Source of the DNA: Saccharina japonica
Taxonomy: Eukaryota > Sar > Phaeophyceae > Laminariales > Laminariaceae
Length of the DNA stretch: 64,000 nucleotides
Assembly (NCBI GenBank): GCA_008828725.1
Contig: MEHQ01000812.1
Location: 310,001 to 374,000 of the forward strand
Direction of reading: 5' to 3'
Shown here: piece after piece, positions 1-13,528 of the stretch
Layout: each line of letters starts with the position of its first letter
Position numbering within the stretch: position 1 is the first letter of the stretch
Program-made: the position numbers and the translations under genes
The notes under the pieces: model-generated
Databases searched by the model: none
Seen by the model: the letters and a program-made list of their open reading frames with translations, nothing else
What the model was told of the DNA's origin: nothing

Positions 1-2828
1 ATCATAAGATACGTCATGTCGTGGGAGCATTTCAGCAGAGTAGTCTGCCCTCGTTCAAGGCAACATTGTAAGGGGAACTCTAACTTGCTGTATGTCAAGG
101 GGTGGACGGAAGTACGGCACGGACACTGGATGTCCTGGATGTCAACAGCAGCGAATAAAGCACACACAACAAACAGTCCCCGAACCCAACGGGCTGTTGA
201 AGCTAACAGCCGTTGTACTCGTTGATGATTGTAACTAGTCGGAGCAACCAGACCAGGAGAGTCGGGGGCCGATGGCCTATTTCCTACCCTCTTCATAGAT
301 CGCTGATCTGCTGGGGGGGCTTGGGCGTGCACCATTCCTATCTAGTGAGCGAAAAGCCGAATACAGACGTTGTTGAGGTGCCGACCTCGCCTGTCCACGG
401 AATAAACCAAGTACCCCCCTGACCACGGCGCGCGGGGGGTCTACTTTAGAGTTTTAGCAGAACCGAGACATTTTACTACTTCACATTGTCCATAAATGTA
501 AAACGTCAATTATTTCTTCACATTATTATTCTAGCACTTAAACGCTTATTTCATTTTCATGGACAGAGTCGCAAAGAGAAAAACACGTCGTGTGATAAAT
601 GTTTCCTCCAAGCGGCCAAGCCGAGGAACCTCCGCTCCAACGAACGCGCCATTCCACGAGGAGTAGTTATCGCAGGCACCGACGCACGCCTGCCCTTCCC
701 CGCGTACACCATCGAAACAAGTCGGATCCCAACGGCAAGCGGTGTTGTTACTTTAACAACAAGGTACTGAGCCGTCCGCGGGACTGCGTAGAGGTCGTCA
801 CCTTATCTGGTATGACGGGCAACACGCGGGATGCCGCTTGGGAGGTGAAGCGGGTGCCAACCATCGCAGCTGCGCCGGACGCGAGGACACGGGACGTACC
901 GAACCCGTCACAAGACCTCCACTCTTACACGGCGCTGGAACGGTACCGCCTGTGCTGGCGCCGGGATTAGCGCCGACGCTATAGATAGTGCCACCGCCAC
1001 CGAGGGATGTGTGCCTCCGCCATCCTCACTTCCGCTCACACTGCCTCCGCCTTGGGTAGATAATTACCAAGTTCGCGACGGTCCCCAGGGCAATGCGTTT
1101 CTGCCACTGGGGCGGAGATGCTCTCGTGAAGAAGGGCGTCCACCACCCGGCCACCGTTGCTGCGCGGTCTGCCGACCACGCGCTCTTCCACGAACGTCCG
1201 CCTAAGCAGCTTGGCCTTTCCTTGCCAACCTGCCATGGGAGCGACGGTTTGGAGCACATTAAGTACCACAAGACAGCACTACACTCGGCTTACCGTGCAG
1301 GCTGGTGATACGCCATGGAGCGAGAGATGGCTGGATTCGAAGAGGCTGGGATGTTTGTAGACGCGTAACGGTTGAACAGGGGGTGAGAGGGAGGGGGGTT
1401 GGCGCTCTCAACAGCGTAGGTGTTCACGTGGGTGTTGGATGAGACCGGTAGGACATCGTGAAGGAAAGCGCGAGGTTAGGCCAGCCCCCAGGGGGTAATC
1501 ACGTGATGGCTGTGACTGCGTGCGAGTTTCAGATGGGTCTTGGGCCAGTTTCAAGTACACCGACCAGGCGCTTGTGCAGGTCGAGTGTATGGAGGTGTGG
1601 TTGTGGTAAGAAAGCCAGAGGGCTGTAGAGCTCTGTGTGGCGGGGTAGTGCGCCCTAAGTGCAGCCATTGAGACTTGCAACAAGCGCAGAGCTCTTCTTT
1701 GCCTCCCAAGGTAAATCTAGCAGCGTACACAAACTTCGGAAAAATAAACAAACCTCCATGATGGGAGGGAAGTGCGACGTACGTGAAGCTCTTGGCAGTG
1801 CTAATCACCAGCAACCTTTGGCAAGATCGTCCACTATTGCTTCCTTGGGGCTGTCGACGCCTTATCATCGTATTGGGACACCATCGTTGACAATCTTGTC
1901 GTTACGCATAAATAGAATTTGCGCGACACATGATCACTGTGTAACACGGGGTTGTCATTTACACACGTGTGTATTAAGAGGAGTACCTGCTCGAACGAGA
2001 GACGGCCGTTGTGGCCGAACATCTACTCCTGTACCAGGTGCCCGGTAGTCAATTGGCGTGAAGAACAACCCCGGACACTAGAGAAGTAAGTGAATGGATG
2101 GTTTCCCAGGCGCGAATTACAGGAGCTTTATCCATACACCCGTTTGATCAATAGGTACAGAGAAGTAGAGCAGAAGGCAACACCAATTTCGTACCGATGA
2201 TAGTATGTCGAGAGTGGCGTTGAGATGCCAAAGTTGATGGGTTGAGCGAGAGCATAGTACACGAAGAGGCCCTGGACTGGACGTTCCACGCCCGCCCTTA
2301 TGACAATCATGGTGATATTTGGAAAGACATGTCGGCACCGGTACAAGTTACAAGAGAGAGTGTGTGCGTGTGTGCGGCGGGTGGTGGTGTGCTACTACAG
2401 GGTAAGTATTTTTCTCACAGACGAGGCCGTCGGGCTAAACCGAACACACAGTCGAGGACACGGCAATAGAGAGCTGTCGCCAATATGGACCGAGATAGTT
2501 TAGTCCAATAACTTCCCCTATGCTTTGCAACCAACCGGGATCTATGACCCAGGTATCCGTTCGCATGTTTCATCCTTAAACAGTATAGGGTTTCCCCCGT
2601 TGCCACGAATTTTTGACCAAGCATTTTTGACCAAAACGAAGTCTGTCGTTTTTGATCGAAAATAAACGCCCCGCCGCTGTGGTGTGTTCGCTAGCCGCAA
2701 AAAAACACGAGCAGCGGGAGCATTGGCGGGAGAGAAAAGCGAGCACCGAAACGTATGTACCGAACTGGTTTTGAAAGCACCAAGGTGCCTACAACGCGCT
2801 ACACATGACAACACCGCCCGTACCCGCT

Positions 2829-3400
2829 TGGCACAGCAGCGAAATAAGTAGTAGAAATATGACGCTGCTGTTCCTGGGCGGTGACAAGCCCGGTAGCTTC
2901 TGTAATCGCGAGTGGTGTCAGACGACCCCTCAAAAGCAGGTCTCTTTTATACTCCATGGCGTACCGCACAGCAAAATCTTGAGCGCGAAGCAGCTTTTTC
3001 GTAACCACCAACCTTGCTAGCATACGAGACACAATATAAGACAAGACCTACGCGCTTGGTGCAGCTGCGACATACGTAGTGGAAACACGACGCTGCTGTG
3101 GCTGGGCAGTGACGAGCCCGGTAGCTTCTGTAATCGTCAGTGGTGTGAGGCCACCTGTCGAAATCAACCCTCTTTTGTGCCCCATGCACAGCAAAGTCGT
3201 TTGGCTCAAAGCCAGGATTTCCATAACCGCCGAGCCCGCTAGAACACCACACACAAGAGACGACCAGCCCTATCCGCTTACTGCGGCAACGACTTAAGTA
3301 GTAGGGGCAAGGTGCTGCTGATTGTCAGCGGTTGGGGGCGTGGTAGCTTTCGCATTCGCTTGCGTTGTCTGTTGCTGCTGTTGGAGTTGCTGTGACCCCA
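2829..3400. repeat. Tandem repeat, about 228-base unit, 2.5 copies
   Basis: Units start near 2829, 3058 and 3281. The best-kept core is a CTGCTG block followed by CCCGGTAGCTTCTGTAATCG and GTGGTGT. The first two units keep a parallel open frame on the minus strand (TEATGLVTAQ in both); the third is decayed. Confidence 0.75.
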
Positions 3401-3660
3401 AGAACAAAAGCACAGAGGAAAGCTGATCGGGCTACTCGGCCATGGACACTAAACTACAGTTGTTTCTAAAGGACAAAAAAAAAAACTTTTTCAAGCTCTT
3501 CGAAATAATTCAAAAGTTTGGGAATCACAGCAAAAATAATTACCGAAACAAATGTCCAAAAAACGCCCCGCAACCGCGTTTGGTCAAAATCTCAATCATA
3601 AAGACCAAATATTTTTCTTTTTTTCTCATTGGGGAAACCTTCTATTTATGATCACCAATA

Positions 3661-3700
3661 AATCATCATCATCATCATCATCGTCATCGTTATCATCATC

Positions 3701-3733
<33 letters not shown>

Positions 3734-3808
3734 GTCGTCGTCATCATTATCATCATCATCACCGTCATCATTATCATCCTCCTCATCAGCATCGTCATCA
3801 TCATCATA
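3661..3808. repeat. TCA/TCG trinucleotide microsatellite
   Basis: About 148 bases of ATC repeats with scattered TCG interruptions. Confidence 0.95.
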
Positions 3809-4066
3809 ACCGTCACTTCGCTGGCATCAATGCTTGCCCTTTCACGCCGGGAACATTCACCCAAACAAACGCCGCAAAAAGCACGATAATAAGTCGCTAA
3901 TACAGGACTTGCTCCTGCCGTAGATAAAATATCCGAACTCCCTCTGGTGCACGGGTTACTATATGCATTTTGGTAGCCCAAGAAACGAAGGCAATGTCAC
4001 CTACGGAAAACCCAGACACCGCACGCATGTATCACGGAGGGGACAAGGGGTCACGGAGCACGCGTG

Positions 4067-4067
<1 letters not shown>

Positions 4068-4104
<37 letters not shown>
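4068..4104. repeat. Poly-G run of 37
   Basis: Uninterrupted G on the plus strand, continued by GGGG-rich sequence. Prone to length error in sequencing. Confidence 0.95.
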
Positions 4105-4107
<3 letters not shown>

Positions 4108-5084
4108 GGGAGGGGCAGGAAGCGAAGCACGATAATTTTCTAGCTAGTCTAAGACGAGCTGGTCTTATCCCGCCCCCCCTTTCGTGTATCCCCTAGACCT
4201 GAGTCCGACAACAGACTACTGCAAGGAGGTGAAACACCGAACAAGAACACGGTATACAGCCAGGTAAACTTATTCAGAGCCGAAACGCTAGAGGTATCGG
4301 CGAATAGTCGACGAAACCCACCGACGACTCCGCCAACCATGCCCTGTACAGCAGCTGTACAAAACACGGACTTTGGCCAAGCGAAGCAACTACGGCCAGC
4401 GCATCCGTAAGTAAACCCTCCCGTATAACTCGTCGGTGTCGAGTTTGATGAACTCGAACAAGACCGGACAAGGAAGAGGGTAATTCCCCAACGTCTCATC
4501 CCACGGCCCATGGACGATATGTCTCCTGCTGTAGTTATCGCCCATGTGCTGACCAGATAACGACGAGCCCATTACATCAATTGGATGACAACACCTTCGA
4601 AAGCAAAAACAAACACGGGCAAAACAACCTATGAACAACGACATGGGCTAATATAATACACTCAGCAAAGTAAAGGTAAAGGAAAGGTGAATGAAAACTA
4701 CAAGAGTAGTACTAAATATTGCTAAACTAAAACGGGTTATATCCCAGTAGACGATTGCCATCGGTGTACGTAAATACGTAAACACTGAGGGGGCCCTAAT
4801 CAAAATGGTACCAAGACCAACCGATCCTTCCTGCCCGCATTGTTGGGCCCCACCAAAGTTCCCTTCCTATACCCAGTCCTCGCAATTGGACTCAATCGAG
4901 ATGCGAAACTCCTTTATATTTATATGGCATACACACTTAAACACGTCGCACAGACGTGCGCACTATGGTTCGCGTCGCGATGTCCCTCGAGCCGCGTGAA
5001 AAGCGTACGGGACACATGCCACAGCAATGTATTTGATTGTATCATGGGCACACGCGGTCTCCGGCACAATTGATGTCTTCCGTG

Positions 5085-5525
5085 GAAGTCCATGGGAAGT
5101 TTCGATTGAAGCTTCCACCAATTTCATGGACGATTTGGCCGCTTCCAACATGAAATGGTTGACCGCTCCTAAAATCGAATGGAAGCTTCCATCGAAGTGG
5201 GGGAAGCCTCCATAAACTCACCCCCTGATCCTACTTGGTACACCGCTCCACTCAAAGTGGGCCCATCTCGACTATCAAAACGTGGACCAACTACACAACG
5301 GAATTCTCAAACCCGTGTCCCGCCCAGCTCGGAACCACGCTAGACCTGCCCAGTGGCCGTAGGCCCTCTTCAAACCGTTTCCACGCCGATAGGAGCTGGG
5401 GTTTTGCATGGAAGCCATGCATGCTTCCACCCTTCACACGGAAGCTTTCACGGTTTCTATGGAAAATTCCACGGCTTCCGTGGAATCTTTACCATTTCCA
5501 TGGAAGCTTCCGAGGAAGCTTGGAA
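5085..5525. repeat. Degenerate TTCCATGGAA array
   Basis: Many short copies of GGAAGCTTCC, TTCCATGGAA and relatives, self-complementary in places. Same unit as the larger array at 25040-26470. Confidence 0.7.
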
Positions 5526-6034
5526 ACTTTAATGTAAACGTCCGGCGACTTGCACGAAACACAAAACCAGTGCACCAGACCCTGCAAACGATAAAATGCG
5601 TAAAGGATACCACATATCTCCTCAAGTCAGAACAAAACACTAACCACCAGGAGCGTGGGATTTACGTACGAATTACAAACAAGCAACTTCGTTTTCCTAT
5701 ACGGTCTACTTGAGATCAGGCCACCCCCGTCCTGTGTCTAAGTCTCCGAACCTGGAGTGCACGCTATCGGTAGTTTCAAGTTTCGGGTTCGCCTGATGGT
5801 ACAGTGTCAATCTCTCAAATTGGCACGGGTCCTGTGCATACCTGTGCTACTGATTTGCCGACGCGACAGTAGAGTGTACAGGAAGCCACACCGTTTGAGT
5901 AGGCGGTGCTTACTGTTATACTGCTGTACCCACATCGGACGATCGAGCCCGGTTTGGCGGAGCCCTCGACACGGATATTGTGGAGGCGGGGGGGGGGGGG
6001 GGCGAATAGGGTTCAAAACCGTCTCCTGATTAAG

Positions 6035-6223
6035 CTAGGCACAATCGGCGTAGCTAGGCGGCGGGTTGTGCTGGCTGGTTGGTCCCCTGTATGCAGTTAT
6101 CACAGACGTTTCGCTCGTGACCAACCGGCCAGAAGAAGTGGACAAAGAGGGCCTCGGCAAGTCCTGCTGGATCGGACGCCTGAAGAAAGAGGCACCGACG
6201 TTCTTTGGCGGGCGCGCTCCAAC
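6035..6223 (-). CDS. Gene 1 exon h11: cytoplasmic tail with PPxY motif
   Basis: 189 bases including TAG, acceptor TGTACAG. Starts VGARPPKNVGASFFRRPIQQ and ends PPPSYADCA. PPSY fits the PPxY consensus for WW domains. No clear polyadenylation signal was recognised downstream. Confidence 0.88.
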   Translation of the reverse strand, partial: VGARPPKNVGASFFRRPIQQDLPRPSLSTSSGRLVTSETSVITAYRGPTSQHNPPPSYADCA

Positions 6224-9200
6224 CTGTACAGGCGTATTATCGCATGCGTGCATGTCACGGTAAACGACATAGTAAAGGATGGGGGGGAGGGAAGTGCATA
6301 TAACAGTTTAGGTATATTTTGGTATTGTTTCATCTGAAGTCTGCGATTCGTCTGGCCTGACGTGTGTTGTTGTGTTCACCCGGCACTGGCAATTATTACA
6401 GTTTTGGAATTATTCTCTGTCTCACAGTCTGTGACCACATAATTACTATCTCTCTAGGATTAGGAATCAGAACGAAAACTGGGTGTACTGATGTAGTTGG
6501 GTAGAAATAACAGGTTCCACGTAAACACCACACACACACCACACACCGTAGAGCTGTATGCTAGGCACACCTTGGCAGACTGTAGGGGAACTGCTTCGTC
6601 ATACTTGTATTGCCCTCGGTGCAACAGCTTCCGCTCGTTTCACGGTAATAACAGCGCTTGTGAGCTCGCTTTGTCACGTGACCATTTACACATCTATCTC
6701 CCCTTATCTAGACTGGTTGACACGGGGTGTATATACACTTGTGTAGGTGCTCGTTGGGTGCGGACAGTATCCCAGCGGACCAAACAAACCAATTCCACAC
6801 TCTCACGACTACGATGTACTGCCTGCAGTACAGCACCAGCGGACGTGAAACCAATCAGATACAGAGAGATACACACGTGCCACGTGCGTATCTCAAGGAT
6901 TTGCGTTCAGTATCTTTTTCGAAAGGTTCACCAACACGATAGTGCGCTCAGGAAGCCAGCGCCACAGTGCGTAGCGCGCAGAGGTTTTGGCCATAGGCGA
7001 GGCGAGTCGGGGATTGTTTGTCGGGTACTAGGTATCATATAATCTACGATGTTTTATTATACGTGTCGTGCCCCACCTCTTGACATGCACTACGCACAAC
7101 GAAAACAAAACAAACGGAGGGGCGTGTTGGATATATGTACCAGATATAAAACCGGGGCTTACTTCCGAACTCTCCAAGGTCCTGGGTACTCAAATAATAC
7201 TTTCCTATTCACGATGTTCGTCGGGGTAAACACCTGACCCTGCCCCGGGCAATCGACTGTACGTCGGTGGCAGATTGTTGAAATTAACCACACCATAGTT
7301 TACCTCGTTTTAAAGCCACAACATAACCAGTCACCTTGTTTGTAGTCGCTTAGATACATGAAAGTTGAACCTACTTGGCGAAGCGTTTACCATGTACCCC
7401 CACAAGAGGTGAGAACACCGAGTGCTGCTTCTCGATGTATTATCAATCTCCTCGACTACGACAAGAGGATGTGTGCAGCTTCAAACGTCCCCCCCAATAT
7501 CGATGATAGTTTAGCCCACGTACTGGTGGCACGCCGGTAAATATATCTTGTGTCCGGAACATCGCTCGATTTTTTTATCCTCTCGACGGAAGAGGATGCT
7601 CGCAGAGCTTTAGCTCGTGACCGTCTTGTGCCCGCTTACCTATCTCTGCTCCACCCTACTTTCGATACGGCGCAGGCTATATTGTAGGGCGCCGGCTTCA
7701 ACGGCAACGAGAGGGGATGCATCTTAGCTCGCCTTGACACAGGAAAGAGCACGCGTACATGCCAATACACTGTAAAATCCTTCCCGCCCTGAAAATATTG
7801 TATCACTGACCGGTGGTATGACACGGAAGCTGCCAGGCGTAGCTTCACTTTGCTGGTTTCTCCCCGCGGTGTTCCAATACGGCTGCTCCTCCTCGAAGCC
7901 CTCTGCAGCGAGTGTCGCCGTGCTTGCACTAGACCTCCGCCTCTTTCGAGTGACAATCTCCTTTCCAACCTCAATCGGCTGGGCAAAGTTGCGGCCTTTT
8001 TGCGTGGGTGCCTCACTTCTCGAGGCAATGAAGCATAGCCCCCAGGTCACAAGCATGATTTCTGGTGGACGCATATGGTGAGGAGGGCCGAACACGGGCG
8101 ACACGGCCATAAGAAACACGGAGTTAGTTTGTGCCGAGTAAACACTCTAAATACTGTGGGGGTAAGGGTTGGATGAACTTTACACTGCCTCGAGTTGGTG
8201 GGGTGCTTTCCATTGACTTATTTCAGCAGACGGTGTTATTGTATAGGTATACATTTCATACTTCGTGCGGGTGGGGGGATTCATTTGTTTAGGAGACGGT
8301 CTCCTCTAGCGATACAAGTTGACTCGAGGTCTGCCTTCTTCAAGGTATTCAGGTGGGGCGGATGGGCTTACCCCAGAATCCGCCGATGTTGCCGATTAGC
8401 GTGGCCAGATCGCGCGGGTCGATGTCGGTAAGCTCCGTTAGCGAGTACCCCCCCTGCGTGAGGGAGAGGTGTAGGTAGCCAAGTGCATAAGAGCTGTTGT
8501 AACCGTCGTAGAGATCGCCTAGCGTCTGTGAGCACGATAGAATGGGATCCGACGGTAAACATGGGCGTCTGCGGGGAGATGATACATGCTCACAATATTT
8601 CACACCTCGGACGGATCAGATAGATCACACAGATCAGATATATCATTCCCACAATTGATGATCTAGATCCTCCAAGGCATCTATTCTCCCGATCTTGCAT
8701 GACCTAGCCTAGCTCGTCATCTTGCCGGGTGGGACCCGTATAATGTGTACGATCTGGCACGATGCCCATGCGTTGTATCTGCACTACTATGCAACATCCT
8801 GCCCAACCTCTCTCAACGGCAGGTGGGGAACTATGTAGATGATCTAGATGTGGTTCAAGGTAGATGGTCTACAAGAGGTTTGCGATATATTTCGACAAAC
8901 TTGCGGGAACTCAATCAACAAAGCGATCCAAATTCCGGGGGGTGGGATGGAGCGTCTGAGGTTGAGATGCTGCTATAGATGGAGCTATACTTCGTACATA
9001 ATTTACATAAAAACTACACTTGCCGGCACTCAAGTCGATCGAGTGTTTGGTCACTACAATATCAGTCAGTAGGGCATCTTCCATCCTCACACTGTGGCCA
9101 GCGTGAGGGCCAATCACTATCGACGGTACATCGTAAGAAGCAAAGGCTGTAGCAGCTCCCCAGCTCGATCCGAGGTATCAAGGGGATGTACTCCCGGCTT

Positions 9201-12200
9201 TCTCAACAACTGTTGAATGGTGTGTGTTACGATAGAGTCGTGGTGCCTTCTGCAACCTATTAGAAAAATCGTGTGTTTGCCGGTGAGGATTATTGACTGA
9301 CGAACTACCCAACAGGGCACAAGCCCTACAAGTTATATGCCTTATCCTTCTTATCTACGATATGTTTCGATACAGACCCCGTAGGCCATGGGATTGCATA
9401 TCGAGATAATAAACTTTCACTTTTGTAACCGCCGTTTTTCATGTGATGCATCTTGCTCTTGACATGCGGAGCCTCAGGGACATATTAGGTGTACCTCGGA
9501 AGCGCCGAGCCTCAGAGAAATAGTAGGTGTACCCTGACCTTAAGGTAGAATGCCTTCAAAGGCGAGTTAGCCTTCAAAGGCGAGTTACTTGAACTACCTC
9601 CGAGGCGAGCGTGACAGGCCCACTCCTGCGGTAGTATTGTAACGGGGGGCCCATCTTGTCAAAGGGGTCAAGGTGCTACTCGCTTCCCCCCGGTATGGCT
9701 TTAAGATCTCCTAGTTTCAGTATTCATCGCAACAGTATTGCACGGAAATACCACTCCTACGCCAGACGAGCCACCGTGGTGTCTCCATTTCGATGACGTC
9801 TAGCGCCGCGGAGAACCTAGTTTCGGCGGAATCCTTGCATGATTTTCCCTCACGAGATCGCATATATATACACGCAGTAGTGCTGCTGAGTGAGGTGATG
9901 GCTGGCACGGAAATGGCGTCGACCTGTTGGGTCATTTTGATTGTATTGAAACAGAAGTGGTGAACTCCAACGAGTGTCACGCCCATCGAGCACATACTAT
10001 CCACCGCAATAGCGATCCATCTGACAATACATGCCCACATGCCTTCCGAGGTGTTCCTCATACAGCCGTACTTAACGCTATGTTTTGGTTGTACATTACG
10101 TTTGAAGTACAGACCCTTGGTGATACAGTCGCTGTTTTTGTGCGCTCTCTGCTTGCCTACAATGATATCCCTTGTCGACATTCCGAGCGCGCGCTAATCT
10201 GCGCGGGAGCCCGCCGCGGCGAACCCCCCCTTGTATATATCTACCTATACATTGATATATATATGGATATATATATGTCGTGCGAACACGCCTCAGGTTA
10301 CCGACTGGGGTCGCTTGTTGAACCTCCGATGCCGTTCGCTAAAGTACGCCGTTTTATAGGATCTACCGGGCCCAAGCGTGCCGTCGGTAATGAATGCCTG
10401 GCACACACGTAATAATCAAAACACGATTTCGACACAAGAGGACATACCTCCGGGTTCGGGTTGACTCTGTTGCCTGTGGAATAGCTGAGGATGGGATAGC
10501 TCGTCACGGAGCCACCTCTAATGTAGTTTCTAGTGCTCTTGCCGATCGTCTGCATTCATGTGGGTGGGAAAGTTGAACACGGAAACGTTACCGGACACGG
10601 CTCAAGTTGGATCATGTATGGGAACTCACTACGTAGCCTCTTTCAAAGGACCCTAGAGCGTTCGGGACTGGAGGCCCCTTGTATACTAACATGCCTTACC
10701 AGAGTTGGTACCGAAGGCTCACAGTTGGTGCGTAGTGGGCCAAACTGATGGGGCAGAAACTTCGAGGTGCCTTATATACCGTTTTCCCTTATGACCGGGT
10801 CCCTCAAAAAGGGTTAGCTACTGTGCATTCCTCTGCACCGAGTCGGCCACCCGACTATGGAATCAAGCAGAGATGCTCACTCTAAAAATAAAACGTTATT
10901 CCCCGTTTGGTACGGCACCATGTGACAGTAGCCCCACTCACCATGTCCGTTTCGATGTAGGTCACCTCGCCTGGATCAACGCCCGGCACTACCAAGAGGC
11001 GGGTGTAGGGCACCGTCACGTACTCTGGTGTAGTTTCGTTTCCCAGAAATATTCCAACGATCTCCCTGTGGCATGACGGAAAGCAACACCAACCAGGGAT
11101 GCATCGGAGGGGGCTAAATCGGGTTGTGTAGCTCGCCCAGACTGGAAAGCAACTAGATCCGAGCGGATCACCCCCCTCTGGATGAACCGGGGTGGCAGGG
11201 TATTGAGCGCCAGTTACATCCAGGAGGGAGATACGTTTATGCAACAGTTTCAGATTATAATAGTATTATTTGTTTCTTGCCATAATCCATGACATACAGG
11301 AGGTCAGTCCCATCTAAGGGGGTCCATACTGCTATAGACCTTGTCTGGTGCTGCTGCCTTCAGTGCCTTCAGTGTACTCTCGTGCTCACCGGTATTCCCC
11401 TTCATCTTCCGGTGCAAGGCTCGTAACCCAGGTCATCTGCGTTTTTCGGCGAATGTCGACCGAATCAACCGTTAGTATCACACCCTGGGGGTGAAAATGG
11501 GCAGACATTACTCCGTGACGAGTTTCCGCGGGGGTACCACGACGAAAGTGGCCAGTACCGCGCCCTTGCACACTGTGGGCGTGAACCAAACCTTATGGGT
11601 ATAATATAGCTAAACTCCTCGAGGTCATTGCCTCTCAATTCGGCGCGCCTGATGGTGCGTTACATTTCTCAGTATCTACGTAAATATGTTTACACGCTTA
11701 CAATATGCAGGGGGAGGGGGCTCCTAGCTACGTGTAAAAGGCTGATTTGCATGTTGACTCTGGTGGGTGATTCACCGGGGAGATATTCACCACGCCCCTC
11801 CCCCGGCTGGTTTGTCCCACCGATGTCCCGTGACATGATTCCGTGACGTACAGGGTGGGTAGGGTTTTATGTTGTTTTCTGAAGGATGGTTTGCCAATGA
11901 GAAGACTCACTACGTTCCTTCTCTAGTTGTTTGGTCCCGCCAGAAAGGCAAGATTGCTACTAGTAGGCGTGAGGTAATATTTGACTGCTGCTTTCGTCGG
12001 CACATCAACGCTTGAAATCTATCCCAATTCATGAAGAAATGACGTCGCAGTTGTCTCAACGTGTAAAGCCACTTGTGCGACCGTTTTCATGGCTTTCCGT
12101 GTCGGCGTCAACTCCAACGATATTCCCGCTAACCCTACCGAAGGCTTTGGCGTCAGATTATAGCACGGATATCTTTGTGGTTGATTTCGTGATTGTAGGG

Positions 12201-13482
12201 CGTTTTGTGAAGGCCCCAGTGTCTCGCTCGTAAGCTAGCACGGCAGAGGTGGCGTTTGAGGCGCCGCAAGCTGAAATGTTAGGAAACTAGCTGAGAACAA
12301 ACGATCTCCTTTCCCCGACCCAAATGAAAGGTGTTTTCTGAAACAGAAGGGCCCTGATCGTTTCAAACCATGCATAGTTTTGTTTTTTCTCCATATAGAG
12401 AAGGGTGACGTGAGAGCTTTGTTGCTGGAGTTTCAACAGTAGTTTTTCGCCCTGGTCCCAAAATGCACCGCGTGGTCCGGGGTCTCGCCTCCGGGCGCAA
12501 GTACTCTTCCTACCCCAACCAAAAACCAAACGTATCACCAAAACACCCCCGAAACTCAAACACGCCTGCCATCAGCATTAAAACTCGTAAATCCGTAGCG
12601 ACCCAGATCAACCTTACTCCAACCGGCCATCTCCGAACGCGCGACGGTCCCAAGTCTCAGAGACGGCAACATTCTATAGGCGAGATATGAATAAAGCGAG
12701 CGCACCAGCACACCAAGTTCCGGCACCGGCGCCCATGGAACTGCCGCCTCTCAACAAATGGGAGCCACGCACAAGAGGCCCACCGGTGACTTGTGGGCTT
12801 AGACGATATTGACTGAAAATGCAGCGCATACATACGTACATGCTCTGAGAAACAGCAAAAAAAGTTGTGCGAGCGGCCGCGTGGGGGGCGCTGTAGGAAG
12901 TTGGCGGTACGGTATGGCTTGACACTCACCGCGATCGTTGTAGCTGGCTTCTTGCTTACAGCGCAGCCGTCTATGAAGCCCTGCATATCCACGCCTGTCA
13001 GGTCGAACGACACACAATTCGTCCACTGATACGAGTCGGACGGGCAAGCACGGCATTCGACGATGAGACGCGTCTTACGATAGAGATAGCTCTTTTTGGT
13101 TGTTTTTGGTGTCTCAATGACGGCTCCTTAGCCCAAAATTGTAAAACAAAACATTCTTGGGATGTAATATATTTCGTTTTGTGTACTTACATAGGCCGTT
13201 TCCTATGCGAGTCGATTTCGAGCTTCAGATTTGTATTTTTCGATCTAAAAAACGAAAGCACCGTCCTATGCAGTCCGATTGTGCAAACTCTGACCGGAAA
13301 GTGTTTCATTTGATAATCGGATGACCCAAGTCGTCGGATTCCGATAATTGTTCGATTTGAGAATCCGATGGCTCAAGTCGGCAGATTTTGGCCCAAAGTC
13401 CGACGACTTGGGTCATCAGATTTTCAAATCGCAAAAAAATGGGATGGTTTCTAAACTGAAGATGTTATCCCCGCAGCAAGCA

Positions 13483-13528
<46 letters not shown>

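Larger units (their letters stand above)
1..6034. other. Spacer below gene 1; repeats, no supported gene
   Basis: No frame here shows splice-supported or paralogue-supported coding. It holds a scrap of a dispersed repeat near 130-180, a three-unit tandem repeat (2829-3400), a TCA-type microsatellite (3661-3808), a 37-base poly-G run (4068-4104) and a TTCCATGGAA-type array (5085-5525). The stretch 600-1300 is GC-rich with short open frames, possibly old coding sequence, which I do not recognise. Confidence 0.5.

Noticed and set aside
599-970. 123-codon plus frame in GC-rich sequence
   Set aside because: Overlapping frames are open too and no domain is recognised; high GC explains it as well as coding does.
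3552-3981. Ser-rich and Met-rich frames over 3552-3981
   Set aside because: They are translations of the TCA microsatellite, not genes.
8745-8978. YVDDL in a plus frame, like a reverse transcriptase box
   Set aside because: No other polymerase motif nearby and the surrounding frame is short; it sits in a gene 1 intron. Chance match.
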